Shown here piece by piece: positions 37,069-46,445 of a stretch of DNA of 64,000 nucleotides. The notes under the pieces are model-generated. The model ran no database searches. It was not told the origin of the DNA and saw only the letters and a list, made by a program, of their open reading frames with translations. The stretch is taken from the NCBI GenBank assembly GCA_023440825.1, contig JAEXRL010000006.1, positions 1 to 64,000 of the forward strand, read 5' to 3'. Origin of the DNA: Pseudomonadota bacterium (lineage in GTDB: Bacteria > Pseudomonadota > Gammaproteobacteria > Burkholderiales > Burkholderiaceae_B). How positions within the stretch are numbered: the first letter of the stretch is position 1; each line of letters begins with the position of its first letter. The position numbers and the translations under genes are program-made.

Positions 37069-37100
37069 AAAAAAACGAGGAGCAGTCACTAGGACTCCTC
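37069..37100 (-). terminator. Intrinsic terminator after the Bug-family gene
   Basis: On the minus strand GAGGAGTC and GACTGCTCCTC form an 8-bp stem with a 3-nt bulge (37077-37100), followed by G and seven T. It lies about 40 nt past the stop of the Bug-family gene. Confidence 0.6.
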
Positions 37101-37141
37101 CCCGTTAAACAGGATAGTCTTAGGCGTACAGTCGGGTAGAC

Positions 37142-38131
37142 TTACGGCATTTCAATATTGGCGGCTTCGATCACCTTGCCCCAGCGAGTCAGCTCAGCCT
37201 TGGTGTATTCGAGCAGCTCTTCTGGCCCTTGGAAGCTAGCGTATGCGCCCAGCGACTTGGCTTTTTCCTGAAACTCGGCGGTTTGTGTCACTTTTTCGAT
37301 TTCGCTGGCTATTTTATTTACTACGTCAGCAGGGGTGCCGGCTGGTGCATAGACGGCAAACCAGGATGAAATTTCCAGCTCTGGGTAACCGGCCTCGGCA
37401 GCTGTGGGTACATCAGGTAAGGAATCCAGACGCGTGGGACCAGTAACTACCATGGGTGTCAGGTTACCGTTTTGGATGTGCGGCAAAAGCGGGGGTGGTG
37501 TGGTCATGGTCAGGTCGACTGCACCGCCCATCAGGTCATTGAGCGCTGGGCCTGTACCGTTATAGGGGATGTGAAACAGCTTGGTGCCAGCCATTTGGTT
37601 AAATAGCTCGGTGGCAACGTGTTGCAGTGAGCCCACTCCCGATGAGGCGTAGTTCAGATCCCCTTTCTTGGCCGCATCAGACTTCACCAGTTCGTCCAGG
37701 GTTTTATACGGCAGTGTAGAGCGCACAACAAGCAGTTGAGGGGCTGACAACACGTTAGCGACGGGAGCAAAGCTGGTCACTGGATCCCAGTTTTGGCCTT
37801 TCAGCAAAAGCGGACTGATGACCTGAAATCCGGAATATTGGAAAAGCAGGGTGTAGCCGTCGGCAGGAGCTCGGGCTACCTGCTGTGCCGCGACGCCACC
37901 CGAGCCGCCTGGGCGGTTATCGACAATCACACTTGTGCCCAAAGCACGCGCCAAAGGCTCAGCGATCATGCGCGCAGCAATATCTGTGGTGCCACCGGGG
38001 GCAGCTGAGACATACAGGTTAATAGGTCGGTTAGGGAATGAGTTGGCCTGCGCAGTGGCGCTTAGCAGACCTAGACTGCCCAGTAGCGCCGTGCCAGCCA
38101 AGAGGCGCGATACAAGCTTAGTGGTATACAC
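37142..38131 (-). CDS. Bug-family (tripartite tricarboxylate transporter) solute-binding protein
   Basis: This 329-residue periplasmic binding protein has a signal peptide ending ATAQA and the family start FPNRPINLYVSAAPGGTTDIAAR. Further family segments are VDNRPGGSGGVAA and HIPYNGTGPALNDLMGG. The start is GTG at 38131 with AGGAG 7 nt upstream; the open frame runs 24 codons further without a site. Bug proteins are greatly expanded in Alcaligenaceae and Burkholderiales and bind small carboxylates. No TctA/TctB membrane genes are nearby. It follows the HMG-CoA lyase-like and CoA-transferase genes, so it may bind their carboxylate substrate. Confidence 0.9.
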   Translation of the reverse strand: MYTTKLVSRLLAGTALLGSLGLLSATAQANSFPNRPINLYVSAAPGGTTDIAARMIAEPLARALGTSVIVDNRPGGSGGVAAQQVARAPADGYTLLFQYSGFQVISPLLLKGQNWDPVTSFAPVANVLSAPQLLVVRSTLPYKTLDELVKSDAAKKGDLNYASSGVGSLQHVATELFNQMAGTKLFHIPYNGTGPALNDLMGGAVDLTMTTPPPLLPHIQNGNLTPMVVTGPTRLDSLPDVPTAAEAGYPELEISSWFAVYAPAGTPADVVNKIASEIEKVTQTAEFQEKAKSLGAYASFQGPEELLEYTKAELTRWGKVIEAANIEMP

Positions 38132-38221
38132 AGCATATCTCCTTTTATTATGTGTATAAGTGTGCTGAGTAGTCAGCAAAAAAACTTGAGTTTTCAGGCT
38201 CAATGCTTAGGGTTAGCGGGG

Positions 38222-39172
38222 TCAGGCCCCTTGAAAGTGTTCGGCCAGCCACGCTGGTGGTTGGTGAGTCTGTAGGCGTGTGCCCGCGCTCAGTAAAGGC
38301 GTGCTGAGCTGGCGCTGAACCAAGGTGGGCAGCTCAGCCACGATCTTGAGTAAGGCAGGTAGGTTCACGCCGGTGTCTATCCACATGCACTGAAACATGT
38401 GCACCAGCTCTTCGGTGCTGACGTTGCCACTGGCGCCAGGCGCGTAGGGACAGCCTCCTAGACCGCCTGCTGCGGAGTCGTAACGTATTACGCCTTCGCC
38501 CCAAGCCGCTAAGGCGTTGGCCAGAGCCATGCCGCGAGTATTGTGTAGATGCAAAGTGAGCGCCGTGTTGGGCATGAGCTCCAGATGACGTGCGCTCAGC
38601 TCGGCGACTTGACTGGGGTAGGCCATGCCCGTGGTGTCACACAAAGTAATGCCGGTGGCGCCAGCGCGCATAAAGCGCTGGCTAAGCTGCAAAACCTCGT
38701 GCAGGTCAATATCACCTTCAAAGGGGCAGCCAAATACGGTAGATAGTGAAACATTACATGGCACATTATGCCGCTGCGCCTGTTCAATAATGTCGAGCAA
38801 TTGTTGAATCGATTGCGCACGTGTCATGCGTAAATTGGCCCGGTTATGTGTCTCGCTGCAGGACATCACTAGATTGCATTCGTCAATGCCTGTTTCCAGG
38901 GCACGTTCCAGCCCACGTACATTAGGGATTAAGGCGGTATAGATCACCCCCTCTTGACGTCTAATGCCTTGCATCACTTCTTGTGCATCGGCCAAAGCGG
39001 GAATGGCTTTAGGTGATGTAAAGCTAGTGGCCTCAATGCGTTTAAAGCCGCATTCAGATAAGCGATCTATCCATGCGATTTTGTCGGCTGTGGCGACATT
39101 ATGTGGCTCGATTTGCAGCCCATCTCTGGGCGCGACTTCATTGATCTCTATTCGCTCAGCACCTGTCTTCAT
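38222..39172 (-). CDS. Hydroxymethylglutaryl-CoA lyase family protein
   Basis: The 316-residue TIM-barrel lyase has the HMGL-like signatures EVAPRDGLQ (about 10-18) and GGLGGCPYAPGASGNV (about 235), the catalytic-cysteine loop of HMG-CoA lyases. Such enzymes cleave acyl-CoA substrates to acetyl- or pyruvyl-type products. It overlaps the preceding class III CoA-transferase gene by 4 nt (ATGA). The pair probably activates and then cleaves a branched dicarboxylate (HMG- or citramalate-like). The exact substrate is not known. Confidence 0.88.
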   Translation of the reverse strand: MKTGAERIEINEVAPRDGLQIEPHNVATADKIAWIDRLSECGFKRIEATSFTSPKAIPALADAQEVMQGIRRQEGVIYTALIPNVRGLERALETGIDECNLVMSCSETHNRANLRMTRAQSIQQLLDIIEQAQRHNVPCNVSLSTVFGCPFEGDIDLHEVLQLSQRFMRAGATGITLCDTTGMAYPSQVAELSARHLELMPNTALTLHLHNTRGMALANALAAWGEGVIRYDSAAGGLGGCPYAPGASGNVSTEELVHMFQCMWIDTGVNLPALLKIVAELPTLVQRQLSTPLLSAGTRLQTHQPPAWLAEHFQGA

Positions 39173-40365
39173 GCGATGATTCCTTTTTCTTTAAGTTGCT
39201 GAATAAGGGCATCGTCTAGACCCGCTGCCTGCAAGGTGCTGACTGTATGCTCTCCGAGCAAGGGGGCGCGTGCCTGAATGGCACCAGGCGTTCCTGAAAG
39301 CAAGGGCATGATGTTGGGCATTTCAACTTCCAGTCCACTGGCGGCTGTTACTTTGGCGATGGCTTGTCGCGCTCGATAGTGAGGGTCCTGAGCAATATCG
39401 CGTACGGAGTAAATGCGCCCGGCAGGTACCTGAGCAGTGTGCATGGCAGCCAGGATTTCGTCAGGGGTGCGTGCCTGAGTCCAGGCACTAATGGCTGCAT
39501 CCAGTTCATCGGAGCGTCGGGCTCGGCCATCGTTGTGAGCCAGATCGGGGTCAGCGCCTAGATCAGGTCGATCAATGGCTTGCATCAGGCGTTGAAAAAT
39601 TGCGTCGCCGTTGCCAGCAATCAATAAGTATTCACCTGTGCTGCAGGGATAGGCATTGGAGGGGGCAATGCCGGGCAGGGAGGTGCCAGCAGGCTCACGT
39701 ATGGCGTTGAAGGCCGAGTATTCAGGCAACAGACTTTCGGTTAAGTTGAAAATACTTTCAAATAAAGACACGTCAATCATTTGGCCCTTACCCCCACGCG
39801 CATCGCGTTGGTATAAAGCCAGCAATACGCCCAAGGCACCATGTAGTCCGGCCAAGGTATCGCCCAGTGATAGCCCCGCGCGCACCGGTGCCTGACCAGG
39901 ACTGCCGTTCAGGTAACGCAGGCCGCCCATTGCTTCAGCGATCGCTGCAAAGCCGGGCTCTTGACTACGAGGCCCTGTTTGGCCGTAGCCGGAAACGCGC
40001 AGCATGATCAGCTTAGGATTCAGCTCATGTAGAGCCTCCCAGGACAAACCCCATTTTTCCATGGTGCCTGGACGAAAGTTTTCGATGAGCACATCGGCTT
40101 GGCTGGCGAGCTGGCGCACGATATCCTGCCCCTCGGGCGTACGCAAATCGATACACACCGAGTGCTTGCTGCGTGACTGGGCTTCCCACCAGACAGAGGT
40201 CCCTTCGTGAAGCATGCGCCATTTGCGTAATGGGTCGCCTAGGCCAGGTGGTTCGATTTTGATAATAGTGGCGCCGAAGTCTGCCAGGGTTTTGGCGGCA
40301 AAAGGGCCGGCAATTAATTGCCCCAACTCTAGAACTTTGATGCCTGATAATATTTGCTGAGACAT
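39169..40365 (-). CDS. Class III (CaiB/BaiF) CoA-transferase
   Basis: The 398-residue protein moves CoA between organic acids. The family N-terminus is KVLELGQLIAGPFAAKTLADFGA and the following IKIEPPGLGDPLRKWR is characteristic. The catalytic aspartate is in GQMIDVSLFESIF (about residue 170). Its stop overlaps the HMGL-like gene start, and a LysR gene lies upstream on the same strand. The probable role is activating a carboxylic acid for cleavage by the next enzyme. Confidence 0.92.
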   Translation of the reverse strand: MSQQILSGIKVLELGQLIAGPFAAKTLADFGATIIKIEPPGLGDPLRKWRMLHEGTSVWWEAQSRSKHSVCIDLRTPEGQDIVRQLASQADVLIENFRPGTMEKWGLSWEALHELNPKLIMLRVSGYGQTGPRSQEPGFAAIAEAMGGLRYLNGSPGQAPVRAGLSLGDTLAGLHGALGVLLALYQRDARGGKGQMIDVSLFESIFNLTESLLPEYSAFNAIREPAGTSLPGIAPSNAYPCSTGEYLLIAGNGDAIFQRLMQAIDRPDLGADPDLAHNDGRARRSDELDAAISAWTQARTPDEILAAMHTAQVPAGRIYSVRDIAQDPHYRARQAIAKVTAASGLEVEMPNIMPLLSGTPGAIQARAPLLGEHTVSTLQAAGLDDALIQQLKEKGIIA

Positions 40366-40452
40366 AGGTGCTACGTGCTAACCAGTAACTGAAAAAAACA
40401 ATAATTCAGTGTGGCATAGCTTAGAAGCACAGTGGAATGACCGAATTTTCAT

Positions 40453-40481
40453 ACCCGCTTTCGTGTTTTGCGAAAGCGGGT
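40453..40481 (-). terminator. Hairpin between the LysR gene and the CoA-transferase operon
   Basis: A perfect 11-bp stem (40453-40463 and 40471-40481) with a 7-nt loop lies 15 nt past the LysR stop. No U-run follows on the minus strand, so it may be a weak or Rho-assisted terminator. Confidence 0.5.
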
Positions 40482-40495
40482 GAAGGGGCCGTGCC

Positions 40496-41398
40496 TTACG
40501 TCTGGTCGCTGGTGTGTAAGTGCTCAAGCAAAAGTCGACTGGCTGCGGACAGTAATTCAGGCTCGCGCACGCCAATAAGCAGGCTACGCTTTGCCCACTC
40601 ATCGCTGAGTGTCACCAGTGATAATTGCATGGTGCGGGAAAACGGCAAAACTGCTAGACGCGGCAAGATACCTATGCTGTTGGTTGCCAGGGCGAGTCTG
40701 CAGATAGAGTCAAACCCTCGGACTTGTATGCGTAATTTCAAGGGTTTACCCTGGCGCTGGCTCTCTTCCTCAAGGCGTAATGCCAGAGAAGTACGAGAAG
40801 TCAGGCCCACATAGTCAAAATCTAGGGTTTCGTGAAAGGAGATAAGCTTGCGCTGATATAAGGGGTGACCGGGCGGCACCATCAAGACAAGGTCATCGTC
40901 ACGGTAATGGTATGTGTGCAGTCCTTCACAAGGAGTACGGTCGGCAAATATACCCATATCGGCCTGATTGTCTTGCACCGCCTTGACAATAGCGTGGCTG
41001 TTTTCCTCGGTCAGGTTGACACGAATGGCCGGATGCTCACGCATGAACAGAGCCAGATCTTGAGATAAAAATTGCGTAATCGAAGACGTATTGGCCGCTA
41101 ACCGGATCTGGCCTTTGATACCGTGCGTGTAATCGGCCAGTGCGGCTCCTAACTGCTCGACCTCATTCAATACACGTAAAGCGTGTTGTAAACAGGTTTG
41201 GCCAGCTTCGCTCATTTCTACGCCAGCAGAATGACGATAAAACAAAGGAGCCCCCAGGCTGGCCTCTAGATCAGAAATGCGTTTACTGGCCGCTCCGACC
41301 GCCAAATGCATGCTACGCGCACCCGCAGAAATGCTGCCTTGCCGTGCGACAGCAACGAATAAGGCCAGAGTGATGAGGTCAAAACGGGCAAGGTTCAT
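40496..41398 (-). CDS. LysR-family transcriptional regulator
   Basis: The 300-residue protein has an N-terminal winged helix-turn-helix (about 5-64, VARQGSISAGARSMHLAVGAASKRISDLE) and a LysR substrate-binding domain (about 90-295). It sits between the CoA-transferase operon (same strand) and the divergent SDR gene. It most likely regulates one or both in response to a carboxylate or acyl-CoA effector. The effector is unknown. Confidence 0.9.
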   Translation of the reverse strand: MNLARFDLITLALFVAVARQGSISAGARSMHLAVGAASKRISDLEASLGAPLFYRHSAGVEMSEAGQTCLQHALRVLNEVEQLGAALADYTHGIKGQIRLAANTSSITQFLSQDLALFMREHPAIRVNLTEENSHAIVKAVQDNQADMGIFADRTPCEGLHTYHYRDDDLVLMVPPGHPLYQRKLISFHETLDFDYVGLTSRTSLALRLEEESQRQGKPLKLRIQVRGFDSICRLALATNSIGILPRLAVLPFSRTMQLSLVTLSDEWAKRSLLIGVREPELLSAASRLLLEHLHTSDQT

Positions 41399-41500
41399 GG
41401 CGTGCGGGCTTTGTGTGCGTGAGCTAAGAGGGTAAGCGTGGCAGTTAAACGTAGACTGCTGTGCGGTCAGCCATACCTGACTGATCTTACCAGAGCCTCA

Positions 41501-41537
41501 AAAACTCGTTAAGCTGTCTGGTGCGTCAACGAGTTTT
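41501..41537. promoter_or_regulatory. Inverted repeat in the LysR/SDR divergent promoter
   Basis: Perfect 10-bp arms AAAACTCGTT (41501-41510) and AACGAGTTTT (41528-41537) are separated by 17 bp. It lies 58 bp before the SDR start and 103 bp before the LysR start, where a LysR-type operator is expected. It could instead be a hairpin. Confidence 0.4.
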
Positions 41538-41594
41538 CATATCATGCTAGACGCATCAGGAACCATCATTATTGCAGGGGAGGAGAGCGGGACC

Positions 41595-42335
41595 ATGAGA
41601 CTACAAAATAAGGTCGCCTTGATTACGGGTGCAGGGCAGGGAATAGGGGCAGCTACGGCAGAAAAATTCGCACGCGAGGGGGCGTTGCTGGTGCTGTGTG
41701 ACCGCTGTGCGGACGCCTTGCAAACTAGTGTGCAGACCTGCCTTGAGCATGGGGCGCAAGCCGTGGGCTACAGTCTGGATGTGACGGAGCAGGCGGCGGT
41801 AGAGCAGGCGGTAAAAGAGGCAGTGGCGCGTTTTGGGCGTATCGATATTTTGGTGAATAATGCCGGTATTACGCAAGATGCGCGTTTCGAAAGGATGACA
41901 CTAGAGCAATTTGATCAGGTGATCGACGTGAATTTGCGTGCGGTATTCATACAGACTCAAGCTGTCTTGCCCTACATGCTGGTGCAAGGCAAAGGAGTCA
42001 TTCTGAATGCGAGCTCTATCGTGGGCATACATGGTAATTTTGGTCAGACCAACTATGCCGCCTCTAAGTTTGGAGTCATAGGCATGACTAAAACTTGGAG
42101 TCGGGAGTTAGGCCCTAAAGGGATACGGGTTAACGCTGTGGCTCCCGGCTTTGTTGAAACGCCTATTTTGTCTACGATACCGCAAACCGTGCTGGATAAG
42201 ATGCGTGCGCAGGTACCAATGCGGCGCTTGGGACAGCCAGAGGAAATTGCTAACACCTACGCCTTTTTAGCTAGTGATGAAGCAAGCTACATCAATGGTG
42301 CTGTCATAGAGGTGACCGGAGGTATGAGTCTGTGA
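41595..42335 (+). CDS. FabG-like short-chain dehydrogenase/reductase
   Basis: This 246-residue SDR has the cofactor motif TGAGQGIGAATAEKFA (about 12-27), NNAGIT, the catalytic Ser in ILNASSIVG and YAASK (Tyr at about 151), and the C-terminal YINGAVIEVTGGMSL. It matches 3-oxoacyl-ACP reductases in length and motifs. The start is ATG at 41595 after a strong GGGGAGGAGAG; the frame continues 17 codons upstream. Divergent from the LysR gene, it is probably a beta-hydroxyacyl dehydrogenase in the same catabolic unit rather than the housekeeping FabG. Confidence 0.9.
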   Translation: MRLQNKVALITGAGQGIGAATAEKFAREGALLVLCDRCADALQTSVQTCLEHGAQAVGYSLDVTEQAAVEQAVKEAVARFGRIDILVNNAGITQDARFERMTLEQFDQVIDVNLRAVFIQTQAVLPYMLVQGKGVILNASSIVGIHGNFGQTNYAASKFGVIGMTKTWSRELGPKGIRVNAVAPGFVETPILSTIPQTVLDKMRAQVPMRRLGQPEEIANTYAFLASDEASYINGAVIEVTGGMSL

Positions 42336-42531
42336 TCAGTCAGGGCAGGATAGCAGGACTGGGGTAGCGAGATTGTCTGGGCGCTGTGAGCAATACGCTC
42401 TATGTTGTGTGGCGAAATACAGCCACAGTCTAAAAGTGTGACAAGTAGCCGAATAGTACTGTGCGGTTTACAGGCTGCGTTGCTATGATGACAGTTTGCC
42501 CGTTTTGGCGTTACGCCATTCACTGATCTTT

Positions 42532-44007
42532 ATGTCTAGTACTGCCCCTGACTCGTCTACCGAGCTACGTCGCGAGCTAAAGCCGCGCCATTTGTCCATG
42601 ATTGCCATAGGCGGATCTATTGGTACCGGCTTATTCGTTGCCTCTGGGGCGACCATTGCCCAAGCCGGGCCGGGCGGAGCCCTGCTGGCTTATATGCTCA
42701 TCGGCTTGATGGTGTATTTTCTCATGACCAGCCTGGGTGAACTGGCGGCGGCCATGCCTGTTTCTGGCTCATTTGCCACCTATGGTGCGCGCTATGTGGA
42801 TGAGGGTTTTGGCTTTGCGATAGGGTGGAATTATTGGTACAACTGGGCGGTAACGATTGCCGTCGACTTGGTGGCGGCACAGTTGGTCATGAGCTATTGG
42901 TTTCCCCAGGTACCTGGCATAGTCTGGAGTGCCTTGTTCCTATTGCTGATGTTTCTGTTGAACATGGTTTCGGTGAAAGGCTTTGGTGAGGCGGAGTATT
43001 GGTTTGCCTCGATTAAGGTGGTTACCGTACTCGTATTCATTGCGATAGGCTTACTGATGGTGCTGGGTATTGTGCAAGGCAATGAGCACCAAGGCCTACA
43101 GAACTGGACGCTTGATCAAGCCCCCTTTCCCGGAGGTTTTGCCAGCTTGGTGGGGGTGGCCATGATAGTAGGGTTTTCTTTTCAGGGCACCGAGTTGATT
43201 GGGATTGCAGCTGGTGAGTCCAAGGACCCGGCAAAAAGTATCCCCAAGGCTGTACGACGCATTTTTTGGCGTATTTTGTTATTTTACATTTTTGCCATCC
43301 TTATTATCGGCTTATTGATTCCGTATAACGATCCGCATTTGCTACGCAATGAACTGGATGATATTAGTGTTAGCCCGTTTACATTGGTATTTGAGAAAGC
43401 AGGCTTGTTGTCCGCCGCTGCCGTGATGAATGCAGTGGTCTTAACGGCGGTTCTGTCGGCAGGAAACTCGGGCATGTACGCCTCTACGCGTATGCTGTTT
43501 AACTTGGCGCGTGAAGGCAAAGCCCCCCGTATTTTTAGTCGTTTGTCAGCAAATGGGGTGCCGCGTTACGCCTTGGTGGCGACGACGGTGGTCGCGGCAC
43601 TGTGTTTTGTGAGTGCTGTGTATAGCCCCACAGCTGTGTATATTTGGCTGCTGAATACCTCGGGCATGACAGGCTTTATCGCTTGGTTAGGCATAGCTAT
43701 TAGTCATTATCGTTTCCGTCGTGGCTATGTCAGTCAAGGGCGTGACTTACGCCAGTTACCGTATTTGTCGCGCTTTTTCCCGTTTGGTCCTGTGTTTGCG
43801 TTTTGCCTGTGTCTGGTGATTACATTGGGGCAGAACTATCAGGCCTTTTTAGAAGAGCGTATCGATTGGGGAGGCGCTGTAGCAACGTATATAGGCCTAC
43901 CCCTGTTCTTGCTGATTTGGCTAGCGTATCGCGTGACCAAGGGAGGTGGTTTGGTGGCCTATCAGGACATGCGCTTTCCAGAGCTAGATGCCAGGCAGGG
44001 TCAATAA
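42532..44007 (+). CDS. APC-family amino acid permease (LysP-like)
   Basis: The 491-residue permease has 12 predicted transmembrane helices. It shows the APC consensus LSMIAIGGSIGTGLFVASG (first helix) and the family segments ELAAAMPVSGSFATYGARY, GFSFQGTELIGIAAGES and STRMLFNLAREGKAP. It most resembles basic amino acid/lysine permeases. The ATG at 42532 is used; a TTG 12 codons upstream extends the frame but lacks support. It is convergent with the second APC permease. Confidence 0.88.
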   Translation: MSSTAPDSSTELRRELKPRHLSMIAIGGSIGTGLFVASGATIAQAGPGGALLAYMLIGLMVYFLMTSLGELAAAMPVSGSFATYGARYVDEGFGFAIGWNYWYNWAVTIAVDLVAAQLVMSYWFPQVPGIVWSALFLLLMFLLNMVSVKGFGEAEYWFASIKVVTVLVFIAIGLLMVLGIVQGNEHQGLQNWTLDQAPFPGGFASLVGVAMIVGFSFQGTELIGIAAGESKDPAKSIPKAVRRIFWRILLFYIFAILIIGLLIPYNDPHLLRNELDDISVSPFTLVFEKAGLLSAAAVMNAVVLTAVLSAGNSGMYASTRMLFNLAREGKAPRIFSRLSANGVPRYALVATTVVAALCFVSAVYSPTAVYIWLLNTSGMTGFIAWLGIAISHYRFRRGYVSQGRDLRQLPYLSRFFPFGPVFAFCLCLVITLGQNYQAFLEERIDWGGAVATYIGLPLFLLIWLAYRVTKGGGLVAYQDMRFPELDARQGQ

Positions 44008-44041
44008 GCACGGTCAGCGTTATGCGACCGTGTCTTGCTGC

Positions 44042-45412
44042 TTATGGGCGTGGCCGCAGATAAAACAAGGGTACTCCCAGCAGTAAAATACCTAGCCCCA
44101 GCCACGTTCCTGCGCCGGCGTACAACACGCTAGACCAACCTAGGCCCAGACATACCAGAGCAAACAGCACGGGTAGCACGGGGTAAGCGGGCACTTTAAA
44201 GGGACGTTTACGCGTCGGGTCGCGTTGGCGCAGACGCACCAAGGCTAAAGCAGTCAGCGCCATGAATAACCAAAATACGGGTGAGGTGTAAGCCACCATT
44301 GCTTGCAAGCCATTTTCGCTTAAGGCACCAAACACGATAAGCCCTAAGGTAATAGCTCCTTGCAGCAATAAAGCGCTGACTGGACTGCCTGCGCTGTGAT
44401 TCCATTGCCCCAGTGCCCGTAAGGCGGGTAAGTCTTTTCCTAACGATACATAGATGCGGCCACCCGTAAAAATGCATGCGTTAATGGTGCCCAATGCAGT
44501 GCAGCAAACGAGCAGGCTAAGTACGATAACGGCCCAGGGGCCTGCTAGCATGGCACTCATATCGGCTCCGACCGCTACACTCTGGCGCAAGCCCTCAAGG
44601 CCAAATAGGCGTAAATAGGCTAGGTTAACGAGCAGGTACAGTAAAACTATAATGAGCGTGCCCGCCAGCAGTACACGTAATAGATTACGCCCTGAGTCGT
44701 GTAGCTCGCCCGATATATAGGCTATTTCATTCCAGCCGCCATAGGTGAGCAAGACAAAAACCATACCCATGCCCAGCGCGCCGCCAAGCTCCCAGTTGCT
44801 AAGGGTGAGGTCCATGGACGAAGGGTGTGATGCCATGCGGTAAGAGTCGGGCTCTATCATCAGCGCTGCACATGCCATGATGAGTAACGCACAAACCGTA
44901 ATACCAGTAAGAAAGCGCTGAACTATCTTTGATTGGTGGCTGCCCAAGATATTCAGGCCGGTAAGTAACACCACCACCAGTGCGGCATATACTGCTTTGC
45001 CGTGACTACCCAAAGGGAGCAGGACCTGAGCGTAATCACCAAATATAAAGGCTACGGCGGCAATCGCCCCAGTTTGTATGATGGAGCAGCGGGCCCACGC
45101 GAACAATAAGGCCAGCCTGTTTCCCCAGGCGCGACGTAAGTAAGCGTATTCACCGCCACTGTCGGGGTAGGCGCTACCCAGCTCGGCATAACATAGGGCG
45201 CCAATCAACATGACGGCTCCGCCACCTAGCCATAAGGCCAGATACATCACCTGATTGGGGGAGTTTTGAGCCACTAGGGGTGGAAAGCCGAAGATTCCTA
45301 TACCCACGACGACACCGACTAATAGGGCGATGCCGTCAAGGACGCTAAGCGTTGTGGGGTGGCTGAGGTCTTGTCCAGAGCGAGTGCCCGTGGTTAAAGA
45401 CCCTTTGCTCAC
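44042..45412 (-). CDS. APC-family amino acid/polyamine permease
   Basis: The 456-residue permease has about 12 transmembrane helices. The first carries GIALLVGVVVGIGIFGFPPLVA, and AELGSAYPDSGGEYAYLRRAWG follows, the APC signature of amino acid/polyamine antiporters. YGGWNEIAYISGEL is a further family segment. It overlaps the preceding methyltransferase gene by 4 nt (start ATG over its TGA), so both are translated from one mRNA. The substrate cannot be assigned. Confidence 0.86.
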   Translation of the reverse strand: MSKGSLTTGTRSGQDLSHPTTLSVLDGIALLVGVVVGIGIFGFPPLVAQNSPNQVMYLALWLGGGAVMLIGALCYAELGSAYPDSGGEYAYLRRAWGNRLALLFAWARCSIIQTGAIAAVAFIFGDYAQVLLPLGSHGKAVYAALVVVLLTGLNILGSHQSKIVQRFLTGITVCALLIMACAALMIEPDSYRMASHPSSMDLTLSNWELGGALGMGMVFVLLTYGGWNEIAYISGELHDSGRNLLRVLLAGTLIIVLLYLLVNLAYLRLFGLEGLRQSVAVGADMSAMLAGPWAVIVLSLLVCCTALGTINACIFTGGRIYVSLGKDLPALRALGQWNHSAGSPVSALLLQGAITLGLIVFGALSENGLQAMVAYTSPVFWLFMALTALALVRLRQRDPTRKRPFKVPAYPVLPVLFALVCLGLGWSSVLYAGAGTWLGLGILLLGVPLFYLRPRP

Positions 45413-46242
45413 AATCGTGAGCCTTGCCAGTTGTTCATAGGGTTGAGGCTGCCTTCAAGCGGTGTAATTGCTTGCATGTCGGCACCCAGTACAGTTCCGT
45501 AAAAGCTGCGGGCGGTCTCACCGGTGCCGGTAGTGAACGAAATAAGGCTACCGTTTAGTGAGCCCTGAACAGGTGTAACCTGGCCTTGTTCGTTCTCTAG
45601 TGAACCGCTGATCTGTTGAAACTGCTGATCCAGTTTGAGGGTGTGTTTGCCTTCGGGGCTAGTGATTGCCCAAGTACCCTGCACTTGGGCAGGTACTATC
45701 CATAAATGCACGCCACGTGAGTCTACGGTATCGAACTGATCGCTTTCCCAATCCTGCATGTCAAAAGCGTGTGACACAATACGTGTGCCGGGTGCCAGTT
45801 TGAGGATCTCGGGGCGTAAGCGTAAATTGATATTGGGCAGCAAATACATGCTGATGACACTGGCTTGGCTTATATCGGTCTCGAACAGATCCTGCTCTAA
45901 AAACTCGACCTGATCACTTAAGCCCGCTGTCTGGGCATTTGCTTTGGCTTCAGCCACACGCTCGGGGTCGATATCTACGCCTTGAGCGCCTTTAGCCTTG
46001 AAATCGCGTACCGCTGCTATGGCAATTCTTCCGTCGCCAGAGCCCAAATCAATTAGGTAGTCCTCTGGGCCTACCTGCGCCATTTCTAGCATACGCTGAA
46101 CCACTGCAGCGGGTGTGGGTACATAGGGGACGTCTAAATTGGGTTCTGATTGCGCGAGGGCGGAGGAGGGAAAAAATAAGCCAGTGCTAAGTGCTAGCGG
46201 CGCAAGAAACTGATGAAAGCGACTCATCCTGCTACAAGACAT
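45409..46242 (-). CDS. Exported SAM-dependent methyltransferase-like protein
   Basis: The 277-residue protein has a signal peptide (FLAPLALSTGLFFPSSALAQ). A class I methyltransferase domain follows: PYVPTPAAVVQRMLEMAQVG then the SAM loop DYLIDLGSGDGRIAIAA (about 70-86) and an acidic GVDIDPERV. The C-terminal 100 residues form a beta-rich tail. SAM is not normally found in the periplasm, so an exported methyltransferase fold is odd, although this 'TPxxVVxxML' family with a leader is common in Burkholderiales. The start at 46242 has GGAG 5 nt upstream. It is coupled to the APC permease. Confidence 0.82.
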   Translation of the reverse strand: MSCSRMSRFHQFLAPLALSTGLFFPSSALAQSEPNLDVPYVPTPAAVVQRMLEMAQVGPEDYLIDLGSGDGRIAIAAVRDFKAKGAQGVDIDPERVAEAKANAQTAGLSDQVEFLEQDLFETDISQASVISMYLLPNINLRLRPEILKLAPGTRIVSHAFDMQDWESDQFDTVDSRGVHLWIVPAQVQGTWAITSPEGKHTLKLDQQFQQISGSLENEQGQVTPVQGSLNGSLISFTTGTGETARSFYGTVLGADMQAITPLEGSLNPMNNWQGSRL

Positions 46243-46445
46243 GGGGATCTCCTGTGGGCATAAAGAAAAAGCGGCCAAATAAATGCCAACTACCGTATGA
46301 GCAAATATGGTGTCAGTCTACCTTGCATTTAGCTGAAAGCCAAAATAAAGAGGGCAGAGCTACAGAGCAAGATTCAGCCTCGCCTTGTGTTCGGATGCTA
46401 GACGGTTCGTGGTAAGGTGGCGTTTAAACAAACGTACGCTTTTAT

